A stretch of DNA of 64,000 nt from Adiantum capillus-veneris (taxonomy: Eukaryota; Streptophyta; Polypodiopsida; Polypodiales; Pteridaceae), in assembly GCA_014529385.2 (NCBI GenBank), contig CM043969.1, positions 13,839,446 to 13,903,445 of the forward strand, read 5' to 3'. The position numbers were made by a program, and so were the translations under genes. Numbering within the stretch: position 1 is the first letter of the stretch; each line of letters starts with the position of its first letter. This document shows, in pieces, positions 10,388 through 22,434 of the stretch. A model generated the notes under the pieces. It did not search any database. It was not told the origin of the DNA and saw nothing but the letters and a program-made list of their open reading frames with translations.

Positions 10388-12485
10388 CTACTTAACCAAC
10401 CACCACATAGCTGTATCTACCATCGTTTTCATCAACCATAGCTTACATACCTTCACTGGAAACAAAGCCATTACTTGGGATTCTTCTTCTTTCTCCGCCT
10501 CTTGACATGTCAACTGCATCAAAATCTCCACCGTCTTTCGCCTCACAACCTCCTCTTTAACCACACACTCAATTTCAGCATCATCGATCCCTTCTTTGTC
10601 TATCGGCCCTCCAAGGTTGATCAGCACCACCTACTCTTCAATCACCTCTTCTACCGCTGCATCATGCTCTGCCAAGGAAGAGAGAAACTCGTCCTCTTTT
10701 GCATCCACCTCGACTTCCTCCATAGGCACGGTTGATCTATCTCTTTTGGAAAAATTATGCACATGTTGCACCACCATGGCACATTCCACCACTACTTTCA
10801 TCAGCACAGCCATTAGCATGGCACCACACACCACCTTCACCTGCATTCCATCATCTGTAGGCCTAGACCGCTTCACTTGGTCTTCATCAAACACCTTGGC
10901 TTGCTCTGTTTCCTATTCTTCTTACACCTGGGCTATTACCATATCATCAAACACATAAGAGGGAAACTTTACCTTTACCAGCTCAAGTTCATCAGACTCT
11001 GTCTCCTTGTCATAGGATGTGGACTCATCCACTCTATTCTCCTTGCTTGTCTCCCAACAACTCAAGCTTGTGTCTTCATCATCACCGGCATCATATATTG
11101 TCTGCATATCTGCATCTTCATCCGCTTGCTTCTCCACAAAAACTTGACCACCTTCATGACTTTGCTCACTTTCCTCATCAACTTCTGAACCCTCAGTATC
11201 TGCAACCCCATTGCATTCTGCTACCTTTTCATGCAAGATTTCCACAAGAACAGGCTTTACCTCTGCAATCCGTACCGGAACCTCCACATCTGCTACCACT
11301 ATCATTAGGGAAAATTTGGACTCACAAAGGGGTCTTATAAGGAGCTTGACTTCCTCTCTCATGTCCAAAAAGAGCGTGTCGTAAAGTTTTTGCAAATCAA
11401 CTCTAAAATTGGCGGAGATATGATAGTTAGAATCTACTATGCAAGCTCTTTCTATTGATATATAGCACGCCATGAGATTCCTCATATTTTAAAAGATTTT
11501 ATTTTTTATTCTCTTATGATGTGACAACTCCGTCTAGAATCTAGAGAATCGAAAATAGAATCTTTCAAAATATGAGGAATCTCATGGCGTGCTATCTATC
11601 AATAGAAAGAGCTTGAAGAGTAGATTCTAACTGCCAAATCTCCGCCAAGTTTAGAGTTGATTTGCAAAAATTTTACTGCACGCCCGTTTTGGACGTGAGA
11701 GAGGAAGTCAAACTCCTTATAAGACCCCTTTGTAAGTCCAAATTTTCCCTAATGTGCCTTCTGGTTCACTTCAATATGTGGTAAGCTCATCCACCCTTGG
11801 TACATGCACATCACAAATCGGAAATCTCCAAGGAACACAACCAATAGTAGGCCTTACCTCAACAGGCTCTGCATTTCGAACAATTGGAATCACTTTTGAT
11901 CGAAAAGAGCACTTTGCTACCTCCGCAACATGCATATAATCTGTTGGCTTCAAAATGCCGAGCTCCAGCTTCTGCTTCACATTTCTGCTCTTTATCTTTT
12001 CCAGATAGACCATGGTTTTGTATGTATCCGCAACGTCCTCCACCTTTTTTCTAATTCCTCGAATGCAAGCACTCTAGCAGCTTTGACACCTTTAAGTATT
12101 TATTGATTTTGACCTTAGTAGAAACCTCTAACTGCTTCCAACAAGCTTCAAACTGCTCAATGAAAATAGAGAAATCCTTACTTACGTCTTGGCGTACCAC
12201 CATCAACCTTGCACCAACTTCCTCTGACGTAATTACCTCTCGAAATCGCTCCAAAAGATGACTTTGCAATCTTTGCCATGATTCTCAATCACTGCTCTCC
12301 AAACCATCAAACCACACCTTGGCTTGCCCTCGCATTAACAGCAGCACCGTCTGCAGCTTTTCCGCATCCGTCAACATACGCATTGACAACAGCCATAACT
12401 CGAAATATGCTAACCAATCCTCATGATCTTCAATGCCCGCATATGTGGGGCCAAAACCTGGTTCCATCGTCTCTGCCAGCTTCAA
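10388..12485 (-). pseudogene. Element N gag-like gene, decayed
   Basis: The minus-strand frame from about 12485 resembles a retrotransposon gag. It has a GIEDHEDWLAYFELWLL segment, then TDAEKLQTVLLLMRGQAKVWFDGL, then ESWQRL...ERFREV, the usual capsid pattern of plant gypsy elements. A stop at 12270-12272 and a frame change near 12045 follow. Downstream, 12043 to 10388 keeps one frame and becomes rich in Glu, Asp and Val, an acidic C-terminal region I do not recognise, with stops at 11771, 10922 and 10631. No zinc knuckle is visible. A MITE at 11308-11749 interrupts it. The protein would form the particle that packages N RNA; all other functions must come from another element. Confidence 0.65.
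11308..11749. mobile_element. Hairpin MITE with TA target duplication
   Basis: Terminal inverted repeats of about 190 bp (left arm from 11308, right arm ending 11749) start GGGAAAATTTGGACT and are flanked by TA on both sides (11306-11307, 11750-11751), as in Stowaway-like Tc1/mariner MITEs. Only about 60 bp separates the arms, so the whole 442-bp element folds into a near-perfect hairpin. It has no coding capacity of its own, and it lies inside the gag-like gene of N. Confidence 0.8.
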
Positions 12486-12574
12486 ACTTGACCATCAAAC
12501 ATCTCGATCATCAGCCAACCGCTTTGTCGACTAAAAAACACCACTTCAAACTTCACATTGGAGCATCAAACAGC

Positions 12575-12592
12575 TCCTCCTTGGGGGCACCA
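12575..12592 (-). promoter_or_regulatory. Element N primer-binding site
   Basis: Minus-strand TGGTGCCCCCAAGGAGGA lies five bases inside the 5' LTR. Its first 11 bases equal the PBS of element T, and it is close to that of D. The primer tRNA was not identified. Confidence 0.7.
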
Positions 12593-12597
12593 GAAGA

Positions 12598-13334
12598 TGG
12601 AGAGGGGGAAAGGGGAACACACACAACACACAACACACAACACCATGCCTCACTATATCGAGACTATATCCCAGGGTATACACAGTGCACCAATCCACTA
12701 GAGTTCACCTTCAAAACTCGACACTACCCGCAAGAAAACCATCGCTTGCACACAACCATATGCACACACACCTTGCAATGCACCAAACAAACTTGGTCTC
12801 TCTGCTCTGCTCAATTCACAGCCTTCCACATACACACAAACTCTCTCTACCTCTCTTTGCACGACCAACTTCGGGGCACATAGCCTACACATACTAGGAA
12901 ACACATGCACACAAGCAGAGAAAGAGAAGGGGGAATGACGCCCAAAAACAGTAGATAATCGCCTTCTTGCATAGACCACCATGTACAACCAACCCACCGC
13001 CGGCATGAACCTCGACAAAAAATCTCAACAGACCCAAGAGCCTAATGACAAAAGGTTCCAAGAGCCAAAAGCAACCTTGGCCAAAAGATCGATGGCCCCC
13101 CAAAAAGCCCCAAAGAATGAACATGTACCTCCTTTTATAGGGGTATGTCTAGGAGACCTAAAAAGAAATAATGGGTGAGCTTTTATCTCGTGCACTCCAC
13201 TTGCAGCTCCATTTGAAATTTCCTTTGCATTGTCACCACTTGGCATAATCTATTTGGCAACCTCTGCACAATGTACCTGTATGCTTTGTCCGCCCTTGCA
13301 CTTGCCCTTTTGGCTTTCAGACACCGCTCAAATA

Positions 13335-13372
<38 letters not shown>

Positions 13373-14654
13373 CACACATTTGACCTTTGCTGCGGGATAC
13401 TCCCCTTGACTTTCCCCTTGACTGGCCTCGAGCTCATATTCTCTCTCTCTCTCCACTCATTGCGGGACTCCTCCCCATGGAGCAATAGCAACATCGCTAT
13501 TGGGGAGGCCTTTTTTCTACCTTCTCTTCAAAAATGGGCCGTGGTAGCGAGCCCATGGTGGGTGCCACATCACCATACAGCGCTACCGCCTGCTAGCCAC
13601 CGCCGCTAACGCGCCACCAGCGCAGAGCCCATGCTGGGCCACCATCGGTGAGGCAAGAGGGAGCTCCCTCTCACTCTCTTCATGCCTCAAATAAGTGCCA
13701 CCGTCTGGGCTAAATACATCGAACGTCCGCCTCCATCCATCACCTATGGGACTATTGACTGCCACGTGGTGGATCCTAGTTAACATGGCCTCGAAGACCT
13801 GAAAACTTCAAAAAACTTTCGCAAAAAAACTCCCCAACCTTTTTTTTCCACTGCTTGCCAATTGTATAGTGGCGGTCCGATCATCGAGCCGCAAAAGCCA
13901 GTCACAAACTCACTGTTTTGACTCCAAACTCATCCAACCTCACCGCACTTCACAATTCCTTGAGCCCTCGAACCGAGGCCGCAAAAACCAAGCAAGTCAT
14001 CTGCAATCAATCCCAAACAAATGCACCCAATTTCCTGACTTCTTTAACTTCCTACACCGGGCTCCGTTTGACATGCAATCAACTCTTTCTAGCTCTGTAT
14101 GATGCATACCCTGCTCTAGAATCTTGTCGCAACCCAAATAATTCTAGATGACAGGATTCCTCGTGTGATCAAGTCGGCACGAGCCTAGCCCTCGGCAAAA
14201 ATTCAACTGATCATAAAAAGAAATCCCTAGCTCCGATCTGCAATCTGAAAAGATAGACAGGCTCCATAAATCAAGCACTTCATGGCTATACCCTGACTTC
14301 CACTTGGACCACCTATCCCCAACTGCCCTGTCCAGTAAAAATCTGCAACATACTGAACCTTCAAATTCCAATATCTTGGGCTCCGTAGGTTTGTTTGATG
14401 AGAAGTCAACTCCTGGTCCTTCTACACTTCAAACTCTACATTCCTGGACCCAAAGAGTGCATCTCACATCTCCTTCACTTGCTCCCCAAATTAGCCCCTT
14501 CTGGAGCCTTTCGTGGCCTATAAATCGCATCAATCATACATCTTCGCTGCTACCTGTCAGCTTATGATCTTCTCCAGCCTTTTTCCATGATTTTTCTAGC
14601 GTGCACATATTTGCCCATACCATCTGCTATGGTCAACACACTTTGGTTGTACCA
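12598..14654 (-). repeat. Element N 5' LTR
   Basis: Upstream LTR on the minus strand, aligned end to end with 7859-10021. TATA box (TATAAAA, minus) at 13133-13139. The last four bases overlap the accac target duplication. Confidence 0.85.
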
Positions 14655-14670
14655 CCGCTAGTAGAGTATC
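14651..14670 (+). pseudogene. Element C gag, 20-bp shred between N and Copia
   Basis: The bases between the N LTR and the Copia LTR. Excluding one copy of accac, they supply the next codons of C gag in phase and end in gtatc, the Copia target duplication. The shred shows that both elements landed 15 bp apart in the same gene. Confidence 0.75.
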
Positions 14671-15458
14671 TGTTAGGAAATAAGACATAGCTAAATAGAT
14701 ATTTGAGTAGATTACTTAATGGAGAGAGATATATTTCACACACAAGAGATTATAGAGTAGAGAGAGAGAGTACACACGATATACGTGGTTCACCCAATGT
14801 GGGCTACATCCACAGGAAAGAAGCCACTCAATGGCTTTAGCACTTCAAAAGAAGAAGTAGTTTACAAAGGGATTAAACCCTTAATAGAGCTCCCGCCTTG
14901 CTTCACTCTTACCACCTCACACTCACCTTGTTGCATCAACTTCACACTATGAAATGTGTGTAGAAATGGCCTCCTTTTATAGGCCAAAAGGGCTGCCCTC
15001 TCTTATGAGAGACAGCCATGTGTAGCCGCCCTTGTGCGAATAAGTCCAAATTGGACCCTCCAATCCGCCCATGTGTGGCTGCCCTTGAGAAGACAAGTCT
15101 GCCTTTGAATTCGGCCACTGGCCACCGGCCATTGACTTTCGACCACCGGCCACTGGCCATTGACTTCTGACCACCGGCCATCGGCCATTGACTACCGGCC
15201 ACCGACCAACCGACCGGTTGTTTTCCGACCACTTTCCGGCCGCCGTCCGGCCATAATATTCCGACGAAAAAAAAAGTCGCGGGGGCCTCCGCCCCCGAGG
15301 CCTTTAAAGTTGTCCCTGATTCTTGTTCGTGAAAATTTTGGTTTCCGGTGAGTGATTTTCCTTCATGCACGATGGCTTCTCCTCATAATGGGGGCCTTAC
15401 AAATGTGTGCTTTTACCACAGAAAATTACAAAGGGTAAATCAGGCTCCATACTTAACA
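14671..15458 (-). repeat. Copia 3' LTR
   Basis: 788-bp LTR. TATA box (TATAAAA, minus strand) at 14975-14981. It contains degenerate repeats of about 28 bp based on GGCCATTGACTTCCGACC at about 15110-15235. The polypurine tract abuts it at 15459-15475 (minus strand AAGTGGGAGAT). Confidence 0.95.
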
Positions 15459-15524
15459 ATCTCCCACTTAGAGACTGATCTCCAAACCAAACCTGTGACT
15501 GCTTTCCATTCTGGCTTCTTATCC

Positions 15525-16471
15525 TTAAATGCCGATTGAAGATGAGCAAAAGCTCAACTTCTCCTTGTTGACCACCTTTGTAAATATGTCTGCATGATTT
15601 TCACTTGTATGCACCTTTCCTAGCTTTAGTTGTCCCTCTTCCAAAAGAGTGTGTATGAAGTGATATCTCACCTCAATGTGCTTTGTCCTTGAATGAAAGG
15701 CTGAGTTCTTCGCAAGATGGATAGCGTTTTGGCTATCACTGTACAAGAAACAATTGTCTTGTTTGAATCCAAGCTCTTCTAAGAATCTGTGAAGCCACAG
15801 AATTTCTTTGCTTGCCTCCGTCATTGCTACATACTCTGCTTCCGTGGTTGAAAGTGAAACCACTTTCTGCAGCTTTGAATCCCAGCTTACTGATGTGCCT
15901 CCAACCGTGAACACATAGCCAGTAGTGCTCCTTCGAGTATCTTTGTCACCTGTGATATCTGCATCAGCATACCCTTCTAGAAAAATATCAGTTCCTCCAA
16001 AATACAAAGCATTTGTTGTTGTCCCTTTTAGATACCTACGTATCCACTTCACAGCTTGCCAATGCTCTTTACCTGTGTTGTCCATGAACCTACTCACAAC
16101 TCCCACTGCATGTGCAATGCCTAGCCTTGTCCAGACCATAGCATACATTAGAGAACCTACCGCAGCAGCATATGGAACTTTAGACATATAGGCTATCTCC
16201 TCTTGTGTCTTTGGACACATATCTTTCGTTAGTTTAAAATGACCAGCCAAAGGTGTAGAAACTGGTTTTGCATTTTGCATTGCAAACCTTTCTAGTACCT
16301 TCTTGATGTAATCTTCTTGAGATAGCTTTATTGTCTTCTTCGTCCTGTCCCTTGATATTTTCATACAAAGTATCCTCTTTGCAGCACCTAAATCTTTCAT
16401 TGAAAAAGATTTGGAAAGCTCCTCTTTTAGGTCTTTGATGTCCTGCATGTTAGCACTTGCAATCAACATGT
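15525..16471 (-). pseudogene. Copia pol, 3' part: end of RT and RNase H
   Basis: Continues the Copia polyprotein after the T insertion. It opens with the residues that normally follow the RT YVDD box (MLIAS, then MKDLGAAKRILCMKI) and runs through the RT thumb to a complete RNase H (SLSTTEAEYVAM, LYSDSQNAIHLAKN, SRTKHIEVRYHFI, ENHADIFTK). These contain the expected acidic active-site residues. About 310 codons end at a TGA at 15525. It is separated from its 5' part by 9.2 kb and has no start of its own, so it cannot be expressed correctly. Confidence 0.9.
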
Positions 16472-18021
16472 TGACGGAAGCAAAGCGAACCCCGAACCCC
16501 GACGGCCTCTAAAACACCGGGGACCGAATGGCGCGCCTCGAGCCTGTCATGGTAAAGCAAACAGGGGGCACCACCTAGCTTCAGCGGCTAGGACGCAAAC
16601 AACACACCACCATAACAAAGTTTTCATCCAAGAGAGATGGATGCTTGGGAGTAATGATGAAGAGGAAAGGGAATGAGATCAAGTGAGAGAGAGAGAGAGG
16701 GTGAGGGAGAGGGTATAGCGGCTTAGTACTTAGGCACCACAAAAGGATGGCGAATCCGCACACCCTTCACACATACACAAGCTCACTCCAAACACAAGAC
16801 TAGGTGGCGATTCCACACACCTCACGTGGGCAAAACATTGCAAGAAAACATACTCACAAAACCTCAAGATTTATTTAGAGAATAAGGCGATGAAATGGGG
16901 AGCATAGGGTAGGGGAATGAGAAGGGAGAGCGTGGTAGAGCACATGGCGGATAGGTGGGAGTTGATGGCGAAGACTCGCACGACGGTTATGGCCATCATC
17001 TTTCATTTAGTTTCCCTTCATCTTCCATAGCCCAAGGGTGTAGAGGTCATGCTCAAGACGAGCATGGTGATTACGGTGATGGTGATGGTGTGGGTGTGTC
17101 TATGTGCACTAGGCACACACAGTGCATAGTGTACTCTTTGGTGATTGTGTGTGTGTATTTAGTGTGATGGTGACCCCTCTTTATATAGGGGAGGAGGGGC
17201 GATGAATTATAGAATTTAGAAATGAAGAAATCATTATCTACATAGGCCATGTGACTGTGGGCCCCACTTGTCTGGCTGTGTGTATATGTGCCAAAACAGC
17301 AGTCTCATGAGAGAGAGACTAAGAGAGAGAGATGGGTTGATGAAAAAAAGTGAGAGGTGACATGGAGAATAAAGTAATTACAAGAGGGGAGAGAGGGGAG
17401 TGTGTTCAGAGATGAATCTGTGTGCAGATGTGTGTGAACACAAGAAAAATCAGGTAACCACCGGGTGGGGATGGGTCTGTGGGCACCATTTTCAATGAAA
17501 CTGAGTGTGTGTGAGTGTGGGGGAGGTTATTTAGCTACAAGACAAGAGACATGGCGCCCTTTAGAGAGAGAGGGGGGTATTTGGGTCATGGGATATGATA
17601 GGAGAGAGAAAGAGGGGGTGGGGTATACTATTTTGGAAGATAGGGTAAGTTGCATGTGAGTTAGGGTGAATTAATGGTGAGTTATAATGCATTATTGGTG
17701 AGAGGTGGGGTAGCTTGAGGGGAGAGAGAAAGGAGAAAGGACAAGGGGAAGAGAGAGGGGGTTGACCTTTTGAGTGGAGGAGAGGAAAAGGGACACCCGG
17801 CGGGGCAACAGTGAAGAAAAAGGAGGCAAGGTGGGGATGGGCTACCCCGCAGGCATGAGGTGGCGTATTTTAACTTTCTTATATATTTACATAATCATAC
17901 TTTATTTTTTTTCTTACTTTTTCCAATGCCTTTTATCACTCCCTCCATAAGAGGGGGTTTTCATGGGGTGGGGGCGAGAGAAGAGGGGTATGGGAGCTTG
18001 GCTTGTGAAAAGCCCCCATCA
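16472..18021 (-). repeat. Element T 3' LTR
   Basis: 1,550-bp LTR with TATA-like TATATAA (minus) at 17181-17187, GA runs near 16684-16700 and 17308-17336, and a hairpin sequence at 16574-16592. The PPT follows at 18022-18040 (minus strand GCCAAAAGGGGAGGGCTAA). Confidence 0.95.
16574..16592 (-). promoter_or_regulatory. LTR hairpin CCTAGC/GCTAGG shared with element D
   Basis: Six-base stem with a 7-base loop in the 3' part of the T LTR, followed on the minus strand by TGGTGCCCCC. D has the same arrangement with CCTAGT/ACTAGG at 61923-61945, a compensatory change at the closing pair. The other T LTR (24262-24280) has one stem mismatch. Confidence 0.65.
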
Positions 18022-18049
18022 TTAGCCCTCCCCTTTTGGCTAGAGGCAT

Positions 18050-21004
18050 TCATGTCTCTAGCTCATCTGTTTGATCATTATCGTCGGAGGTGGCGGCTGA
18101 TGGTGTGTCCTCATCTGGAATGTCAATTGGTGGAGCCTCGTCAAATTGAAGAAAATAAGGTTTAAGTCGCCAACCATTTACCCTGGTTTTATGAAGTTTT
18201 CCATCAGTCTCCATAAGCTGGTAGCTTCCATTGGCATACTTTTTCCTGATGATGAAAGAGCCTTCCCATCGGAGCAGGAGTTTCTTATCCTTGCGCGTGT
18301 CGAAGCGATTGTCGTAGCGGAGCACCAACATTCCTTTCTTCAATTCTTTTTTCCGGAGATGCTCGTTAAAGCTAAGCCGTCTATGCTCTGCTTGTGCTGC
18401 ATAATAATTTATTGCTTCTTCTCTGTCCAGCTGCAGTCTTTCCAAGTTGATGATGTGATCTCTCAAATGCATGTTGGGTTGTTGAAGCTTGCTTGCCATT
18501 ACTCTGAGACTTTGTAGTTGCACTTCAATGGGCAAGATTGCTTCCTTACCAAATACTAGATGATACGGTGTGAATCCCAAGGATGTACAAAATGAATTTC
18601 TGTAGGCCCATAAAGCTGGTAGTAGATACTTATTCCAATCTCCAGGATGATTGTTTACCTGCTTGGTAATAATTTTAGAAACCATTCCATTTACCTTTTC
18701 AACTAGGCCATTACATTGAGGGTAATATGGTGAAGAGTGCCTCCTTGTAATGCCCAGTTTCTGCATTAATTCTCCTACCAAGTCTCCTCTGAAACCTGGT
18801 CCTCTATCAGAGATGATCTCTAAAGGTGTGCCAAACCTACAGCATATGTGCTCATAGATAAATTTAGCTACCTCTACCGCTGTGATTCTAGTGGTGGTTG
18901 TAGCCTCTGCCCATCTAGTCATGTAGTCGACTCCCATGATAATGTAGAATTTTCCTGAGTTGGCCCTAGGTAATGGCCCAATGGCATCGATACCCCATTT
19001 TTCAAATGGGCCATATGAGAGAATAGGTGTCTGTGGTTCAGGCATAAGTGACCTAGTGCCGGCCTTTTGACACAACTTACACGTTTTGCACCAATGGTGT
19101 ACATCACGGTTGAGGATAGGCCATATGAAGCCTGCCTGCAAGATTTTCCTACTTGTTATGTCTAGGGTAAAGTGACCACCACAAACCCCGTTGTGACAGC
19201 TAGCAATTACTCCCGTGATTTCGTGAGAGAGAGGGACCTTCCTGAGTATTTGGTCCTTACCCTTATAGTACAAACCATCATTGATGAGTCGATACCTTGT
19301 GGCCTTCCGCGTCAGCCATTGCTTCTGTCCCTTTGTTAAATCTGATGGGCATTCCCCTGTTTCCAAAAAATGCATGATGTCAGGCAAGGCATCACTGCCT
19401 TGAAATAGAGGGAGCTTTAGTTTTATTGCTCCAACCACCACTTCCTATAGTCTTTCACTTGCTAGGGCATCTGCTTCTTGGTTTTGAGCCCTTGGGATAT
19501 GGTGTATTTGAACTTCTTCAAACTTACCCAACAAGGTTTTTACACCACTTAAGTGAGTCCTTAAACTAGGATTCTTGCATGTCCATGCTCCATTTACTTG
19601 CCTTACCAGAAGTAGAGCATCCCCAAATACATTAAGGCGTTGTACACCTTGCGAGACGCACCATTGTAGACCCTTGGTTAGTGCTGCATACTCAGCTTCA
19701 TTGTTAGAATGTGAATCTAAAAATTGGCCCAACGAAAATACCTTTGTCCCTTTGTCATCAAAGACCACTATGCCTGCAGCTGCTTTGTCGGACGCTCGCT
19801 TGTAGGCTCCATCAAAGTAGAGAGAGTATGCTCCTTCTACCATCGGTGGTACTGGAGGTAATCGGACTTCTCCTTCCTTAGATTGCTTCTCCTTCCTTTC
19901 AAAGACTTGGTAGGTCATGAGTCCCCCCAAACTTTCCCTTGTCGTGCTTTCTACCTGTACCGTGTAGTCAAACTCTTGCAGACAAACTAGCCATTTAGTA
20001 ATTCTAGCAGACACATCCATGTGTTGTACAACATAGGGAAATATTTCATCCGTGGTTAGAATCACAAATTGCTTAGGCAGCAAATATGACCTAAACTTTG
20101 TAGTTGCAAATCTAAGAGCTAGGACTAAGTGTTCCACATGGGTGAAACCTTTCTCTCCTGCTGTCATCATTCGACTAGAGAAGTAGATTGGCCTCATGAA
20201 AGATGTCGTCGTATCCTTTTGGAGTAGTACAACCCCCAATGAGTCATCACCAACACTTGAGGTGACATAGAATTTTTCATCCCACTTAGGTGGTGAGATA
20301 GTTGGCAGAGTGGCTAAGACCTCCTTTACCTTGTTGTAGTGATGTTCGCTTTCCTCGTCCCAAGTGAAAGTTGATCTTTGAGTGAGTTGTTGCAGTGGTA
20401 GAACAAGTTGTGATAGTAGATGTATGAATCTACTTAAATACCTCACCTTCTGTAGAAAAGAGACCAGTTGACGTGCAGTCGTTGGTGAAGGTAGGGCTAT
20501 GAGTGCGGACACCTTACTTGGGTCGGCATTGATACCTCTTGCTGAAATTTCATGGCCTAGTAGAATGACTTTACTCTCCCCAATGTGACATTTATCCACA
20601 TTTAATTGCCCACCTAGGCTCTGCAACCTGTCCAAACCTTCAGTTACCTTTTCTAAATGTGAAATACGGGAGCTATATATACAAAAATCATCAATGAACA
20701 CTCTTATGGATGTTCCAAAGAACGGTTGAAAAACATATGTGACATATCTTTGGAATTTGGCAGGTGCATTTGTGAGACCAAATGGCATAACCCTGTATTC
20801 AAAACAACCCCATGGCGTGATAAAAGTGGTTTTTAGCTGATCTTCCAAGGCTATGCGTATTTGAAAGTATCCAGAATAACCATCACAGACGGTATAGAAT
20901 TCAAAACCCGCTACTTCATTCAGAATTTCATCCAAGAAAGGGAGAGGAAAGTGGTCTCTCTTTGTAGCTGCATTTAGTGGTTTGTAGTCAACACAGACCC
21001 CCAC
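18050..21004 (-). pseudogene. Element T pol: RT, RNase H, second RNase H, integrase
   Basis: One frame from 21004 to 18050 with a single internal stop at 19445-19447. RT (LTNAPAKFQR, then FIDDF at about residue 103-107 as the YxDD equivalent) is followed by a degenerate first RNase H (about 220-350). A second, complete RNase H at about 393-519 has Asp398, Glu436 (NNEAEY), Asp462 and Asp512. After the stop comes the integrase: HHCC finger (CHNGVCGGHF ... CKTCKLC), catalytic Asp152, Asp212 (ISDRGPGF) and Glu248 (NGLVEK) with 35 residues between the last two, counted from 19441. No chromodomain is seen. RT is joined to the upstream frame by a one-base loss in a G run near 21000. Confidence 0.92.
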
Positions 21005-22296
21005 TTACCATTCTTTTTAGGCGTCACCACTACGGGTGACACCCATTCTGAGTTTTCTACAAGATAGATGAATCCCACCTCCAGCAGTTTCCTTACCTCG
21101 GCCAAGAGTGCCTTTTCTTGTATGACCCCCAGTCGTCGTAGCTTTTGCACAACTGGTTTTACCCCTTCCTTCAGCTTAATATGATGTTCCACCATTGTAA
21201 TGCCTGTGATTCTTTCATAGTTGTCAATGAACAGGTTAGGAAATCCCATCAACATTTGCAAAAAACTATCTTTCTCCTCAAGTGTTAATTCCGTAGACAA
21301 CATGCCCTTCAACCTACTTCCTCCTAGGCCAGGTGATTTGCTCTCCTCTTCATTGGGTTGCCCTTTTGGTGATGGATCACCAGTTGTGCTTAACCTTTGT
21401 GGATCCTTCATAATGATACCCATCACATCAATGGAACTGTCACTTTCATCGGTGGATGTGGTCTCCTCCTCAGAACTGGAAGATTCGCTAGTGGTTTCAT
21501 CTGCCGATGTTTCCAGATTCATTTTCTTCTGCATGCCAATCCTCATGTCGTAGTAGATTGTCTCCCCTTTCTTACCGGTCATGCGTAGAAGGCCAATACC
21601 CCAGTCTTTTTTTGCCTTCATGTCCATCAACCATGGCCTTCCCAAAATTAGTGGATAGCCCTCCCCCTTAGTAGGCATTACAAAAACATCTACCTCTACC
21701 TCAGTGTTGAAAGCTTTGATTTTCACGGCACTTACCACACCCACACACTTTACTTTTGCGTTGTTTGCCATCTTTGCCTTGCATGGAGAAGGCCTGTCAA
21801 CCTCGAGCCCTAATCGAAGCATCATAGCTTCACTCATTACACAGATTTGTGCACCTCCATCAATGTAGGTGTTTCCAACCCTCTTTCCTTTTATGTTTAC
21901 GTAGACAATTGGAAGGATGTCATCCATGTTGCATCCCGAAATTGCTCTGGCTACCTTTGTTTTGGAGCGTCTTGTACTTACCATTTTAGACCATTGTCGC
22001 CTTACTTTAGGTACAAGATGTAGCAGTTGTGACCATGTAATCTTCGGTCCTTGCTCTGCCACATCCAATGTTAGATCATAGGGCTTTGAACTTTCCCCTA
22101 GCTGGAAGTCGGTGATGCCCAATTTCCGTTGTGGCCTGGATGGCCTCTTGCTAGTTTCTCCTCTCATGCTTCTCTCATCATCTGATTGTGTAGCCTTCTC
22201 CCTCCTAGCTCTTTTCATAGTCATGGCCTCAAGTGGTTCTAAAAAGGTTACCTTCTCCTTACCCTTGTCCCTCTCCTTTGCTCTAGGTGGATCCAC
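20974..22296 (-). pseudogene. Element T protease and start of RT
   Basis: Open frame of 440 codons. A basic linker leads to a retropepsin-like domain at about residues 130-230, with YIDGGAQICVMS as active-site loop (Asp146-Gly-Gly instead of Asp-Ser/Thr-Gly) and LILGRPWL near the end. An acidic Ser/Glu linker follows, then the RT N-terminus (LLEVGFIYLVENSEWVSPVV, KKNGKW). The frame is lost at about 20990, where a single G is missing, and RT continues in another frame. It shares its frame with the gag segment upstream. Confidence 0.88.
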
Positions 22297-22434
22297 TACT
22301 ACGGATTTTCCTTTCTCTTCTAGCCTTATGATGTTTATAGGGCGATCAGGTAGTGGGGCTGGTGGAAGAGGTGGGATGGATGCTTGTAGTGGTGTCTAGG
22401 GTGGACGTAGAATTTGTGTTGGTGGGGGTGGTGC

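Larger units (their letters stand above)
7859..14654 (-). mobile_element. Element N: LTR retrotransposon with gag-like gene only
   Basis: Two long direct repeats (7859-10021 and 12598-14654, about 2.1 kb each) flank a 2.6-kb interior that encodes only a decayed gag-like protein on the minus strand. No protease, RT or integrase motif is visible, so the element is non-autonomous, of the TR-GAG/LARD kind. The PBS is at 12575-12592. LTR ends read TGG...CCA, but the duplication accac (7854-7858, 14651-14655), required to restore the gag frame of C, overlaps the last four LTR bases. The true outer end is therefore ambiguous by 4 bp. LTR copies differ visibly by indels and many substitutions, so N is not recent. 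A hairpin MITE sits in its interior. Confidence 0.85.

Noticed and set aside
14647-14655. Canonical TGG...CCA ends for N together with a simple 5-bp duplication
   Set aside because: Both cannot hold at once: accac, needed for the C gag frame, overlaps the last four LTR bases. I left the end ambiguous.
15003-15370. Overlapping Gly/Trp-rich frames in the Copia LTR
   Set aside because: They follow from the roughly 28-bp repeats in the LTR and recur in the other LTR; not genes.
18050-18300. Chromodomain at the end of T integrase
   Set aside because: No chromodomain aromatic pattern; the tail is acidic and short, as in Tat elements.
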